DNA from: G963704535 sp963704535
GTDB lineage: Bacteria > Chloroflexota > Chloroflexia > Chloroflexales > Roseiflexaceae
DNA length: 64,000 nt
Assembly: GCA_963704535.1 (NCBI GenBank)
Contig: OY969916.1
Location: 10,044,001 to 10,108,000 of the forward strand
Direction: 5' to 3'
Shown here: piece after piece, positions 16,720-27,285 of the stretch
Layout of the letters: each line of letters starts with the position of its first letter
Position numbering within the stretch: position 1 is the stretch's first letter
Translations under genes and position numbers: made by a program
Notes under the pieces: generated by a model
What the model saw: only the letters and a program-made list of their open reading frames with translations
What the model was told of the DNA's origin: nothing
Databases searched by the model: none

Positions 16720-19700
16720 ATGAAGACACCATGGTCTGTCGCCGCGATTGTGATGCTGGTGCTGACGCTCGGCACACCCGGCATCCACGCCCAGGACCCG
16801 CAGCCGCCAACTGGTCCCAATCAATCGCTCCGGCAGGTGATGGAGGGGCGCGCCGCATCCATTCCCCCGACGACACAAACGCCCGCTCTGCCACCGCACG
16901 TAGAGCGGGCCTTGCGAATGGCGGAGCGGGCGCCTAGCCAGGTCGCCGCACCAGCGCTTGATTCGGCGTTCGATGCGTCGGCTCTGGGGCAGCTCGCGCG
17001 GCCGGCTGGACCGCTCGTCCCAGCGACCCCGCGCTCACCCCAGGCGTCGATCTTCAGCCAGCTTGAGCAAACGCGGGCGGCAATGTCGGCCCAGAGCATG
17101 GCGCCATCCCTTCAGCAGGCGGTTAAGGTCGATCTGGCCGGCCAGATCGGCGGCATCTCCTATGTGATCGCGGTCAACGGCACCCTGGCCTATGTCGGCA
17201 TCGGCCCGCGCCTGGCGATCGTAAATATCGCCGATCCGTTCAATCCAACACTGGTCGGCCAGACCAAGGTACTGCCTGGGTTGGTCAGAATATCACCCTC
17301 GACGTTAATCGCGGCCTGGCCTATGTCGCCGCCGATATCGGCGGCTTGCGCGTCATCAACATCGCCAATCCGGCCGCCCCGACCGAGATCGGCGTGTTCG
17401 ACACGCCGGGCTTCGCCGCCAGCGTGGATGTGCTGGGCAACATTGCCTACGTGGCCGATGAGGATAAGGGCCTGCGCTTGATCAACGTCGCCAATCCCAC
17501 CGGGCCGCTAGAGGTCGGCGCCATCGCCACGCCCTCATTTGCCGTGTCGGTCGAGGTGGAAGGCAACTACGCGTACGTCGCCAGCTACGACGCCGGCTTG
17601 CGGATCATCAACGTCGCCAACCCGGCCGCCCCGACCAATGCCGGCTCCTTCGACACACCGGGCACCGCATGGGCCGTGACGGTGGCCGGCGGCCGGGCCT
17701 ACATCGCCGATGGCACCAATGGCCTGGTGATCGTCAACGCCGCCAATCCGGCCGCCCCGCTCCTGGCCGGTGGCTACGATACGCCGGGGTTGGCCCTGAG
17801 CGTGGCGGTGTTCGGCCTATATGCCTACGTCGGCGATTTCTATAACGACTATTTTGTTACCGGGTACGCCGGCGCCCTGCGGCTCATCAAGATCACCAAC
17901 CCGGCCCGGCCGGTCGAGGTCGGCGCCGTCACGACGCCCGGCGGTGTCTGGAGTACCGTGGTGATTGGGCATCTGGCCTATGTGGCCAACGAAATGGGCG
18001 GGATACGTATCATTGACATCAGCCAGACAAGTGAGACCATGGTTGAGATCGGCTCCTATGATCCAGCCGATGGGTTTGCCTTTGACGTGGAGGAGATCGG
18101 CGGTATCGCCTACATCGCCGATGGTGACGAAGGGCTGACCGTCGTCGATGTGTTTGACCCGCTCCAGCCCAGCTTGCTCGGCTCCGCCGGCACACCTGGA
18201 ACTGCCGTGAGCGTGGCCGTCGCAGGCGCATACGCCTATATCGCCAGTGAAGAAGATGCCGACGAGCCTGGGACACTAACGATCTTCGACATCTCCGATC
18301 CGACCGACCCGAGCGAGGTCGGCTCGATCGAGACGCTAGGACCGGCCGAGAATGTCACGGTGGTCGGCAATTATGCCTACGTCCCCAGTTTCGACCAAGG
18401 TCTAAGCATCTTCGACGTCACCGATCCGTCCGACCCAGAAGAAGCGGGCGTCATCAACACACCGGGGCTGGCACGCGCCGTGGCGATCGTGGACAACCTG
18501 GCCTATCTTGCCGACAACGAAGGGGGCTTACGCATTATCGATGTGGCGAATCCTGAGCACCCAGTCGCGGTTTCCAGCATCAGCACCGAAGGAGGAGCAC
18601 TCGGCGTCGCGATTCAGGGCAACTACGCCTATGTGGCCGCGTATAGCAGCGGGCTGCGAATTATTGATGTGTCCAATCCCCGCGCTCTTCGCACCGTCGG
18701 CACCCTCGACACACCCGGAAATGCCTGGCGGGTGGTTGCGGCTGGAAACCATGTCTATATCGGCGACGAGCTGGAGGGGCTGCACGTCATCGATGTGGCC
18801 AAACCAAACTTGCCGGTGAAGGTCGGTACATTTAATACGCCAGGGACCGCTTTCATCGGCGTGCCTGGCGACTTCGGCTATCTGTATGTTGCCGATGGTG
18901 CCGCAGGACTACGAATTATCAATCTCACCCCGCTCACATTCAGCGCCTACGCCCCGGGCGGGGTCGAGTCGGTCACGGTGGTGGGCAATATGGCCTACAG
19001 CGCTGTCGGCACGACCGGGGTGCGCATCTACAATCTGGCTAACCCGGCCGCACCGCGCCTGGCGGGTGGCTTCAACACCCTACGCTACGCTATCGATGTC
19101 GCTGTGCAGGGCAACCTGGCCTACGTCGCCGATGCCTTTGGGCTGTACGTCGTCAATATCTCGAACCCGGCCGCCCCACAGCTTGTCAGCTACCTCGACG
19201 TGCCGGCCGTGGGCGTGAAGGTGGTGGGTAATTACGCCTACGTCGCCGCCGGCGTTGCGTTCTTGGTCTTCGATGTGTCCAACCCGGCCGCGCCGCAGCT
19301 TGTCGGCCTGGTCGATACGCCAGGGTTCGCCTGGCGGCTGGCCGTCGCCGGCAACTACGCCTACGTCGCCGACGACGTCTCCGGCATGCAAATCATCAAT
19401 ATCTCGAACCCGGCCGCCCCCACCGAGGTCGGCGTGCTTGATACGCCTGGGTTTGTTCGCGGCGTAGCGGTGGTGGGCAACTACGCCTATCTCGCCGACG
19501 AGGCCGAGGGTCTGCGGATCGTCAACGTCGCCAACCCGGCCGCCCCCACCGAGGTTAGCTCGATCGATACCCCTGGGATCGCCTGGGGCGTGAACGTGGC
19601 CGAGGGCTCCGCCTATGTGGCCGACGGGTTTGCCGGCCTGCGCGTGATCAACGTCAGCAACCCGGCGCTCCCGAGCGAGACTGGGGCCTACGATACGCTT

Positions 19701-20282
19701 GGCTTCGCCGTCGCTCTGACGCTCGCCGGTAGCCACGCCTACGTCGCCGACGAGAGCGGCGGCCTGGCGGTGCTGCGGCGTGAGCCGGCGCTGGCGCCAC
19801 TCCCGAACCGCCGCTGGTTCCTGCCGCTGGTCGCGTTCACCCGGTCTGGGCCACCGCGCTGCGACCAGTTCGAGCCCAACAACAGCCGCTTCCACGACCC
19901 GGCCGGGCCGCTAGTCTCCGGCCGGAACTACCAGGCCAAGATCTGCTCCAATGATATCGAGGCGCGCTTCCCCGGCAATCGGTACGAGGACAATTATGCC
20001 TTCGATGCGACCACCGCAACCGAGATCGTGATCTCGCTCTCGCTGCCGCCTGGCCTGCGCGGAAAGACCCTGCTCTGGCTCTATGATACGCGCACCCCCA
20101 TGACGAAACCAATCTGCGAGATCGGCACTACCAGGGACGCAGGTGACTATGCGTGCCCGCTCGCCGCGCCCGGTGAGGCACCAAAGTCCGGCCGCTATAT
20201 CGTGCGTATCTACACCGACGATCTGTTACCGAACCCATTCGACGACGCGAACCCATATACGCTGCGGGTCACTCAGCGGTAG
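16720..20282 (+). CDS. Second giant LVIVD-repeat secreted protein, one frameshift
   Basis: About 1187 residues if read through. It starts at the ATG at 16720 (MKTPWSVAAIVMLVLTLGTP, signal peptide) and stays in one frame to about 17287, ending in TKVLPGLVR. The continuation NITLDVNRGLAYVAAD is in another frame and runs to 20282. By comparison with the first paralogue (GLVRGVSVVGGLAYIAAD) a single A is missing in GTCAGAATATC at 17285-17292. The body is a long array of LVIVD repeats, then WFLPLVAF, and a PPC-like domain (CDQFEPNNS ... GRYIVRIYTDD). A sequencing error is at least as likely as a real lesion because the rest of the frame is intact over 2.9 kb. Confidence 0.85.
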
Positions 20283-20286
20283 TCAT

Positions 20287-20335
20287 TCTGGGAAAAAAGG
20301 GGGTTTGAGGGGGCAGCCCCCTCAGCCACCCCACC
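20287..20335. repeat. Hairpin repeat, core only
   Basis: GGGAAAAAAGGGGGTTTGAG then GGGGCAGCCCCCTCAGCC starts 5 bp after the stop of the second LVIVD gene. GGGGGCAGCCCCC-type hairpin, likely terminator. Confidence 0.7.
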
Positions 20336-20375
20336 CACATTGTAAAGTAGAACGGCGTTATCCGAAAACCTTGTC

Positions 20376-20428
20376 TTAGAGATTAGAGATTGATCGAGGC
20401 GTCCCAATCTCCAATCTCCAATCTTCGA
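20376..20428. repeat. Heptamer array, unit AATCTCC with inverted GAGATT units
   Basis: AGAGATTAGAGATTG lies left and CAATCTC, CAATCTC, CAATCTT lie right, in 7-base register, so the region can fold back on itself. It sits between the second LVIVD gene and the SBBP gene. A closely related array is at 49629-49684. Confidence 0.8.
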
Positions 20429-20569
20429 GCGAGCAGGAACTTATTTCCTAATAAGCACTAAGGGAGGGCTATGGCAAGCTCCCCCTCTTTTCCTGTTACT
20501 TGAGGCCGCCAGGATGCCGAATGATGAACCTAAACATATCCAGTAGCCGGCGATTGAAGGAGCTTTGCC

Positions 20570-23500
20570 ATGCCCACACGACCAATACGTATCTTTGCTC
20601 TGCTTACGATCATGGTCGCGCTGGTTCATCCGCGCCTAACCGCGCTCGGCTCCCCACCCACCACGGCGCCGCCGTCGCATCTGGCGCCGCAGCAAGCTGC
20701 GCTGCTCTTCGTCGAGAATGTCGGCCAGTTCGACCCACGCGCCCGTTTCCAGGTCCATGGCGACGGGAGCGTCGTTCATCTCGCCGCCGACGCACTCTGG
20801 TTCACCCTCTCCGCCGACCGGGCGGCCACTGTGCCGACGCGAAGATCGCCGGATCTGGCTACTTCGTCCTCGTGCGGCGTGGCGGAGCTATCCCAAGGGT
20901 TTGGCGCGCTGGGCGGCGGGCGACCGCACCGCGCCGCGCCGCCTGAGCCGGCGGCCGGCAATCAGTCGGCGCGGCAGGGCACTCGGCTCAAGCTCTCCTT
21001 CGTCGGCGCCAGCACCCGGCCCCGCATCGAGCCATTTGGCCGGCTGGCGACGCAGATCTCCTACTTCCTTGGCGACGACCCGGCCCGCTGGCGCGCGGCC
21101 GTGCCGGTCTGGCGCGGCGTGCGCTACGCCGACCTGTATCCGGGGATCGATCTGGAGATCAGCGGGCAGGACGGCCGGCTGACCCAGCGGCTGGTCGCCC
21201 GCCCCGGAGCCGATCTCAACGCCGTGCGCCTGCGCGTCGAAGGAGCCGACGACGTGGCCCTGGCTGGCGACCGCCTGCGCCTGCATACCGCCGTCGGCAT
21301 CTTCGCCCTCCCGCTACTCCAGGTCGTAACCCCCGACGGCGCCCTGATCGCGCCGGCTGGCGCCGCCCGCAAGCTCCACGACAACGATATCGCGACCCCG
21401 TTCCTGCGTTCGCCGGCGCCCACCTCCGGCTCGATCGCCCAGGGCGAGAGCGACCTGCTCTACAGCACCTTCATCGGCGGGGCCGGTGGAGCAGAGGAGA
21501 GCCACGGCATCGCTGTGGGCGCGAACCGCGCGACCTATATCGCTGGGTATACACGGTCCGCCGACTTTCCCACCACCCCCGGCGCCTTCGACCGCAGCCT
21601 CGACGACTATGACGTCTTCGTGGCCAAGCTCAACCCGGCCGGGAGCGACCTGGTCTATGCGACCCTCGTGGGCGGGAGCGACATCGACTATGCGAACGAG
21701 ATCGCGCTGGACGGCGACGGCGCCGCCTATGTCGTCGGCTCTATCGCCTCGAATGACTTTCCCACCACCCCCGGCGCCTACGACCGCAATGGGTCCGGGG
21801 TCGACAAGAACCACCGCGATGTGTATGTGTTCAAGCTGAATCCCGACGGGACCGGCCTGGACTACAGCACCTTTCTCGGCGGGAGCGAGACCGATAACGG
21901 CTATGCCATCGCGGTTGGCCCAGCCGGCGCGGCCTATGTCACCGGGCGAACCTTCTCGACCGACTTCCCCACCCAAAACGCCTACGACCAATCCTTCAAC
22001 GGCGTCCACGACGTCTTTGTGACCAAGCTGAACAGCACTGGCTCCCAACTGGCCTACTCGACATTGCTGGGTGGCGGCGCCAGTGATAGCGGCATCAATA
22101 TCGTGGTCGATGGGAATGGCGTGGCCTATGTCACCGGCTACACCGCCTCGACCGACTTCCCGCTCACCAACGCCTTTGACACCAGCTTCGGCGGCGTCGA
22201 GGATGCGATCGTGGTCAAGCTCAATCCCGGCGGCTCAACGCTTTCCTACTCCACCTTGCTGGGCGACAGCGACACCGAGCGCGGCGACGGTATCGCGGTA
22301 GACGCCAGCGGAGCCGCCTATATCACCGGCTCGACCAACTCCGCCGGCTTCCCCACCACCCCCGGCGCCTATGACACCTCGGCCAACGGCCTCAGCGATA
22401 GCTTTGTGGTCAAGCTCAACGCCACCGGGACCGGCCCGCTGCTCTACGGCACCTTCCTGGGCGGCGCCCAGGACGACAGGGGCAAAGAGATCGTGATCGA
22501 CGGCACCGGCGCGGCCTATATCGTCGGGACGACCGCCTCGCCGGCCTTCCCCACCACCGTCGGGGCGTACGACACCTCCTACAACGGCGGCGAAAGCGAC
22601 GTCTTTATGGTCAAGCTGGCCATTGGCAGCTCGCCCGCCGTCAGTTACGCCACCTTCCTCGGCTGCGATGCGGCCGAATTCGGCGACGGTATCGCGGTGG
22701 ATGGCGGCGGGCATGCCTACCTAGTCGGGTTCACCTACTCATCCACGTTCCCGACCACCCCCGGCGCCTATGATCCAAGCTTCAACGGCGGCGACCGTAA
22801 CGCGTTCATCGCCAAATTCGGCTTTGGCACGCCGCCCAAGTATTTCATCGCTGGGCAAGTTCGTGACGGCGATGGCGCTCCCGTGGCCGGCGTGACGATC
22901 ACCCCCGACACAGGTCAGCCGGTCACAACCGGTGCCGACGGCACTTACAGGATCGACCAACTGGAACCGGGCGCCTACATCATCACGCCGTCCCGCAGCG
23001 GCTATACATTCACCCCGCCGCAGCGCCAGGTCAGCGTACCGCCGGACGTCGGCGGCCAGAATTTCACCGTCACGACCCCGCTGTATGCGATCTCTGGCCA
23101 GGTAACAAACTCCAGCAACAATCCCGTCGCCGGCATCACGGTCTCCGACGGCAGCGGGCACACGACGACGACCAGCAGCGACGGCACTTACACCATCACA
23201 AACCTTCAGGCCGGCACCTACACCATCACGCCGGCGCGCGAGGGTTATAGCTTCCAGCCGGCATCGCGCGCTGTCAGCGTGCCGCCGGACGCCACGAGCC
23301 GCAACTTCATCGCCGAAGATCTGACTCCTACGTTCACGATCAGGGGCCGGGTGACCAGTGGCGGCAAACCATTGGCCGGCATCACCATCGCCGACAACCA
23401 GAGCCACACCACCACGACCAACGCCGACGGCATCTACACACTGACCAGCCTGCGACAGGGCACCTACACCATCACAGCCTCTGGGGGTGGGTATGCGTTT

Positions 23501-24031
23501 GAGCCCAAGAACCGCACATTGAGCGTCCCACCCAGCGCCGAGACACAGGATTTCTTTGACACAACCCCGCTGGTACACAATACCTGGCTACCACTGATCA
23601 TGATGATACGGCAGGTTGGGCCGCCGCCCTGCAACTCATACGAGCCGAACAACTACCGGCTCGTGGACCCGTGGGGGCCGCTTGAGTCCGACCGAACATA
23701 CGAGGCCAAGATCTGCGCCAACGACCAGGAAGGGCGCTTCCCCGACAGCAAATATGAGGATAACTACTTCTTCGAGGCCACGACCAGCGAGCCGGTCAAG
23801 GTCAAGCTCACGATCCCCCTGAAGTTGGTGAACCATTTCGCCATCGCCATCTATGAGAGCGGGCGCCTGAACCACGTCGAGGGGTGTTATATCGACCAGG
23901 TGACGAGCGTGACCTATGATATGCCGCTATGCCGTATCCCCAAACCTGGCCGCTACATCATACGTCTGTTCAGCACCGAGGAGGTCGTCGACAACGATAA
24001 CTTCTACACGTTCCTGGTGCAGTTCGAGTAG
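20570..24031 (+). CDS. Giant secreted SBBP-repeat protein with three carboxypeptidase-regulatory-like domains
   Basis: 1153 residues; AAGGAG lies 8 bases before the ATG. A signal peptide is followed by the N-terminal domain that precedes SBBP propellers (LLFVENVGQFDPRARFQVHG ... YADLYPGIDLEI). Residues about 295-755 hold eight or so SBBP blades of about 57 residues (FPTTPGAYD, VFVAKLNPAG, STFLGG, DGNGVAYVTG). Residues about 760-1000 hold three CarboxypepD_reg/CnaB-like beta-sandwiches (ISGQVTNSSNNPVAGITVSD, DGTYTITNLQAGTYTITP). WLPLIMM and a PPC-like domain (CNSYEPNNYR ... GRYIIRLFSTEE) close it, exactly as in the two LVIVD proteins upstream. An extracellular display role is likely, ligand unknown. 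Confidence 0.9.
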   Translation: MPTRPIRIFALLTIMVALVHPRLTALGSPPTTAPPSHLAPQQAALLFVENVGQFDPRARFQVHGDGSVVHLAADALWFTLSADRAATVPTRRSPDLATSSSCGVAELSQGFGALGGGRPHRAAPPEPAAGNQSARQGTRLKLSFVGASTRPRIEPFGRLATQISYFLGDDPARWRAAVPVWRGVRYADLYPGIDLEISGQDGRLTQRLVARPGADLNAVRLRVEGADDVALAGDRLRLHTAVGIFALPLLQVVTPDGALIAPAGAARKLHDNDIATPFLRSPAPTSGSIAQGESDLLYSTFIGGAGGAEESHGIAVGANRATYIAGYTRSADFPTTPGAFDRSLDDYDVFVAKLNPAGSDLVYATLVGGSDIDYANEIALDGDGAAYVVGSIASNDFPTTPGAYDRNGSGVDKNHRDVYVFKLNPDGTGLDYSTFLGGSETDNGYAIAVGPAGAAYVTGRTFSTDFPTQNAYDQSFNGVHDVFVTKLNSTGSQLAYSTLLGGGASDSGINIVVDGNGVAYVTGYTASTDFPLTNAFDTSFGGVEDAIVVKLNPGGSTLSYSTLLGDSDTERGDGIAVDASGAAYITGSTNSAGFPTTPGAYDTSANGLSDSFVVKLNATGTGPLLYGTFLGGAQDDRGKEIVIDGTGAAYIVGTTASPAFPTTVGAYDTSYNGGESDVFMVKLAIGSSPAVSYATFLGCDAAEFGDGIAVDGGGHAYLVGFTYSSTFPTTPGAYDPSFNGGDRNAFIAKFGFGTPPKYFIAGQVRDGDGAPVAGVTITPDTGQPVTTGADGTYRIDQLEPGAYIITPSRSGYTFTPPQRQVSVPPDVGGQNFTVTTPLYAISGQVTNSSNNPVAGITVSDGSGHTTTTSSDGTYTITNLQAGTYTITPAREGYSFQPASRAVSVPPDATSRNFIAEDLTPTFTIRGRVTSGGKPLAGITIADNQSHTTTTNADGIYTLTSLRQGTYTITASGGGYAFEPKNRTLSVPPSAETQDFFDTTPLVHNTWLPLIMMIRQVGPPPCNSYEPNNYRLVDPWGPLESDRTYEAKICANDQEGRFPDSKYEDNYFFEATTSEPVKVKLTIPLKLVNHFAIAIYESGRLNHVEGCYIDQVTSVTYDMPLCRIPKPGRYIIRLFSTEEVVDNDNFYTFLVQFE

Positions 24032-24086
24032 CCGGGTGTGGCGTTAATCCGCACGTCGACGCCAAAACCGTGGCGCATTCCTTGCA

Positions 24087-24136
24087 GCAACCAGCGCGCA
24101 TTGTGCAAGTGTGTTAGCACAATGCGCGCTAGTTGC
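24087..24136. terminator. Long perfect hairpin after the SBBP gene
   Basis: AGCGCGCATTGTGC (24093-24106) pairs with GCACAATGCGCGCT (24117-24130) around a 10-nt loop; outer GCAAC/GTTGC extends the stem. It may end transcription of the secreted-protein genes, though there is no T-run. Confidence 0.5.
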
Positions 24137-24218
24137 GTTAAGCCCATATCTCTACAACCGATTCTGTGGTATCCTGGACGGCATCCATTAAGAGGAGTTA
24201 CGCGGTACTTTTTCTTCC

Positions 24219-24264
24219 TTTTATCGACGATTTTCGCCCGACCGGGCGAAAATCGTCGATAAAA
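24219..24264. repeat. Palindromic element, copy 1 (22-bp perfect arms)
   Basis: The left arm TTTTATCGACGATTTTCGCC(CG) at 24219-24240 and its exact inverted copy at 24243-24264 are separated by 2 bases. Flanks GGTACTTTTTCTTCC and AAGTGAAGTACC are themselves partly inverted, giving an element of about 78 bp. Copy 2 is at 38494-38535. Confidence 0.85.
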
Positions 24265-24349
24265 AAGATAAGTGAAGTACCTTGCTGCTGCGGGCAACAG
24301 CGGGCAATCCGCTTACCCGCTCTCTATCCGAAGAAGAGGAGGCCTACGT

Positions 24350-27181
24350 GTGAGCAAGTGGTTACGCTTGATTGCGCCGCTTGTCGTGCTGCTGGTGCTG
24401 GCCGCCCCGGCGCTGGCGCAGAGCGGCGACCTGACCTACCGCGATGAGGCCGGCCGGCTCGACCGGGCGCGGGTGGAGCGTGCCGCGCAGCCGTTGATCG
24501 CTCGCGGCGCGCGGGTGGCGATCTACACGGTGGACAGCGGCGGCGAGAACGATTTTCGTGATCGCCTCCAAGAGGATGGGCTGGGCAGCGGCGGGTCGAT
24601 CAACTCGAACCTGGTGGCGATCTATATCTCGTTCGACCCACGCTACAGCGAGATCCGCGGCGGCGACCGCTGGAATGCGGCGCTCGCGACCAACAATAAC
24701 ATCGACGCCATCCGGCGTAATGAGCTGAACGCCGGGCTGGCGGCCGACGACATCACCGGCGGTGTCGTCAACGCTCTCAGCGCGATCGATCGGGCGATTG
24801 AGAACCCGCCTACCACCGGCGGCGGTACGACCATTATCAACCCGGAGAAGACACCAGAGGAGATCGCGGCTGAGGCACGAACGAGTAATCTGGTGATCTA
24901 CTCGGTGCTCGGCCTTGTGTTGCTGTTCGTGGGCGGCCCGCTGCTCTGGCGCACCTACAGCAAGCGCCGTGCGGTCGCCCAGGCGTTCGAGCGCGCGCGC
25001 CAGGGCGCCGAGGAAGCCCGGCGCCAGGCCGGCGCGGCGATCGCCGACATGGGCCAGGCGCTGAACGACGCCCGCGCTAAAGCCGAGTACGACCAGGTCT
25101 CCTACGCCGCCGCCGATGTCGCGGAGCTGGCACGAACCCAGGGTGCGGCCGAGGCGCAGTTCGTCAAGGCCCAGGAGCGCTTCGACCAGGCCGGCGAGAC
25201 GCTGGCACTCAAGCGCACGCCGGCCCAGGGCGACTACGAGGAGATCACACGGGCCTACCAGCCGGTGGTAAGCATGGTCGCCGAGGCGCGCCAGCAGCTC
25301 GCGCAGGCCGAGGCCCGGCGCGCCGAACTGGACAAGCTCAACGCCGCCGCGCCCGGTGAGGTCGACCGCATAAAAAAAGCCCTGGCTGACGCCGCCGAGC
25401 GGCTCGGCGCGCTGGGTGAGGATCTCGCTCGGCCCGAGGCGATTCTGCGCCCGGTCGAGGCGCTGGTCGCCCACGCCGAGGCGCTGCTGGCCGAGCGCCG
25501 CGCCGCCGACGCCATGGCGGCGGCGCAGGCGGCGTCAGCCCCGATCGAGGAGCTTACCCAAGCCCTGGCCCGCTACGCCGACCTCCGCGAGGGCCTCTCG
25601 GCCGGGCGCGCCGGCGCCGAGAAGGCCGCCACTCAGGGCTACCGCGTCGAGGGCGGGCTGAAGGCGTTCGACAGCGCCGAGGGGCTGCTGCGGCAGGCGG
25701 CGGCGGCGCTGGAGCAGGGCGGCGCGGCGGCAGCAGGCCCGCTGCTCGACCAGGCCGAGGCGGCGCGGGCGGAAGGAGTCGCGCGCGGCGGCGGGATGCC
25801 GGCCCTGCGCCGCGCCAACGAGGAGCGCCTGCCGCAGATTCGGCAGGCCGGCGAGCAGCTTGCCGGCTACATCACCGAAGGGCGCCGGGCCTTCGACATG
25901 GTCGACGAGTTCGCCGAAAGCACCTGGAGCGATATTCGCGGCAACGGGAGCGAGGCCGAGGCCGCCGCGGCGCGGGCGCAGAGCCTGTGGGAGCGCGCCG
26001 CCGGTCGCAACAGCATGGACGAGCAGGACTTCCTGGGCGCGAAAGAGGACCTGGACGACGCCGAGGAGCAGCTCGCCTATGCCCGCTCGCTGATCAACAC
26101 GATCCTCCAGCGTCTCAAGGACCTGGAGACCGCCCGCGGCGCCGCCCAGGCCGAGATCGCCGCCGCCCAGACCGACATCGACCAGGGCCTGACGTACGTT
26201 CGCTCGAACGACCCCGATATCGGCCAGGTGCCCGAGGACGCGCTGGCGCGCGCTGCGGCGCTCATCGCGCAGGCCAACGCCGAGCTGGCCAAACCGCGCC
26301 CCGACTGGCTGGCGATCGTCCGGCAGGCCCAGGAGGCCAACCGCCTGGCCGATGAGGCGCTCGCCTCCGCCCGTGGCGAGGTCGAGGCTATGAACAAGCT
26401 GCGCGAGCAAGTGACCCGCGCCCAGCAACTCGCCACCGCCGAGGTGCAGAAGATCGTGCAATTCGCGGGGCTCCACGGCGCCGATATTCCCAAGGCCAGC
26501 CAGACCAGGCTGGACGCCCTCCAGAAAGACATCCAGGGCGCGTATGCGGCGCTCCGGGAGGCCGAGCAGACGGAGGAGCAGCGCCGGGCGGCGGCCCTAC
26601 GCGACGCGCTTAAGCGCTACACCGCGCTAGAGTCCACCGCCGACCAGCTCTACGACGAGATCTACGCTGCGTTTCAGCGCATCGAAGAGCTGCGCCGGCG
26701 CGTCGCCAGCGAGGCCGAACAAGCAGCCAATGCCATCGCCCGCGCCGATCACACCCGGCAGACCTACGCCGCCCACCTCCCACGCGGCTCCGAAGGAATT
26801 GGCCTGCTGGAGCAGGCGCGCCAGGCGCTCGCGTCGATCGGCACGATCCAGAATGAGCGCGATATGGAGCGCGCCCTCCGGGCCGCGACCGAGGCGCGCA
26901 ACGCCGCCGAGCGAGCGGAGCAACTCTTCCGCGCGCAGGTGCGGGCGTACGAGCAAGCGCACCGGCGCGACGACGACCTGGGGGATGTCCTGGCTGGAGC
27001 CGTGATCGGCTCAATGCTTAGTGCTGGACGCCGGCGCGGCGGCAGCGGTGGCAGCGGCTGGGGCGGGAGCTGGGGTGGCGGTGGCGGTGGTAGCGGCAGC
27101 AGCAGCGGCGGGAGCTGGGGTGGCGGCAGCGGTGGAGGGGGCGGCTGGGGTGGTGGCAGCAGCAGCGGCGGCGGCTGGTAG
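24350..27181 (+). CDS. TPM-domain membrane protein with long coiled coil and Gly/Trp-rich tail
   Basis: 943 residues from the GTG at 24350, seven bases after AGGAGG. The signal peptide (LIAPLVVLLVLAAPALAQ) is followed by a TPM domain (residues about 28-150: LTYRDEAGRLDRARVERAAQ ... LVAIYISFDPRY), a fold found in YgcG-like and Psb32-like proteins. A Lys/Glu linker leads to one transmembrane helix (LVLLFVGGPLLW, about 205). Residues about 215-880 are almost entirely Ala/Glu/Arg-rich heptads, a very long cytoplasmic coiled coil. The last 60 residues are GGSGWGGSWGGGGG-type repeats. Such Gly/Trp tails are also seen in YgcG-type proteins. A scaffold role at the membrane is inference. Confidence 0.85.
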   Translation: MSKWLRLIAPLVVLLVLAAPALAQSGDLTYRDEAGRLDRARVERAAQPLIARGARVAIYTVDSGGENDFRDRLQEDGLGSGGSINSNLVAIYISFDPRYSEIRGGDRWNAALATNNNIDAIRRNELNAGLAADDITGGVVNALSAIDRAIENPPTTGGGTTIINPEKTPEEIAAEARTSNLVIYSVLGLVLLFVGGPLLWRTYSKRRAVAQAFERARQGAEEARRQAGAAIADMGQALNDARAKAEYDQVSYAAADVAELARTQGAAEAQFVKAQERFDQAGETLALKRTPAQGDYEEITRAYQPVVSMVAEARQQLAQAEARRAELDKLNAAAPGEVDRIKKALADAAERLGALGEDLARPEAILRPVEALVAHAEALLAERRAADAMAAAQAASAPIEELTQALARYADLREGLSAGRAGAEKAATQGYRVEGGLKAFDSAEGLLRQAAAALEQGGAAAAGPLLDQAEAARAEGVARGGGMPALRRANEERLPQIRQAGEQLAGYITEGRRAFDMVDEFAESTWSDIRGNGSEAEAAAARAQSLWERAAGRNSMDEQDFLGAKEDLDDAEEQLAYARSLINTILQRLKDLETARGAAQAEIAAAQTDIDQGLTYVRSNDPDIGQVPEDALARAAALIAQANAELAKPRPDWLAIVRQAQEANRLADEALASARGEVEAMNKLREQVTRAQQLATAEVQKIVQFAGLHGADIPKASQTRLDALQKDIQGAYAALREAEQTEEQRRAAALRDALKRYTALESTADQLYDEIYAAFQRIEELRRRVASEAEQAANAIARADHTRQTYAAHLPRGSEGIGLLEQARQALASIGTIQNERDMERALRAATEARNAAERAEQLFRAQVRAYEQAHRRDDDLGDVLAGAVIGSMLSAGRRRGGSGGSGWGGSWGGGGGGSGSSSGGSWGGGSGGGGGWGGGSSSGGGW

Positions 27182-27182
27182 C

Positions 27183-27277
27183 GCTCTGAGCAGGAGGAGT
27201 TTGAGGGGGCTGCCCCTCAAGAACCCTCTTTACCACCACAGACTACCAGCGACAAACCAACCTTTTCAGATAGCCTC
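27183..27277. repeat. Hairpin repeat, full-length copy
   Basis: Starts 2 bp after the TPM stop. Core GTTTGAGGGGGCTGCCCCTC, then TTTACCACCACAGACTACCA and GCGACAAACCAACC, right end TTTTCAGATAGCCTC. The copy at 45600-45695 is the same element in the opposite orientation. Confidence 0.85.
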
Positions 27278-27285
27278 ATATAAAA

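Larger units (their letters stand above)
24032..24349. other. Intergenic region of 318 bp made of two hairpins
   Basis: No gene is seen. It contains the hairpin at 24087-24136 and the long palindrome at 24219-24264, which is repeated at 38494-38535. The last 40 bases hold the ribosome binding site of the TPM gene. Confidence 0.5.

Noticed and set aside
20830..20870. Peptide PTRRSPDL in the SBBP protein resembles sequencing-adapter translation
   Set aside because: The codons (CCGACGCGAAGATCGCCG) do not match the adapter DNA; coincidence at peptide level.
26980..27180. GGC-rich tandem repeat at the end of the TPM gene
   Set aside because: Encodes the Gly/Ser/Trp tail of the protein in frame; not a separate element.
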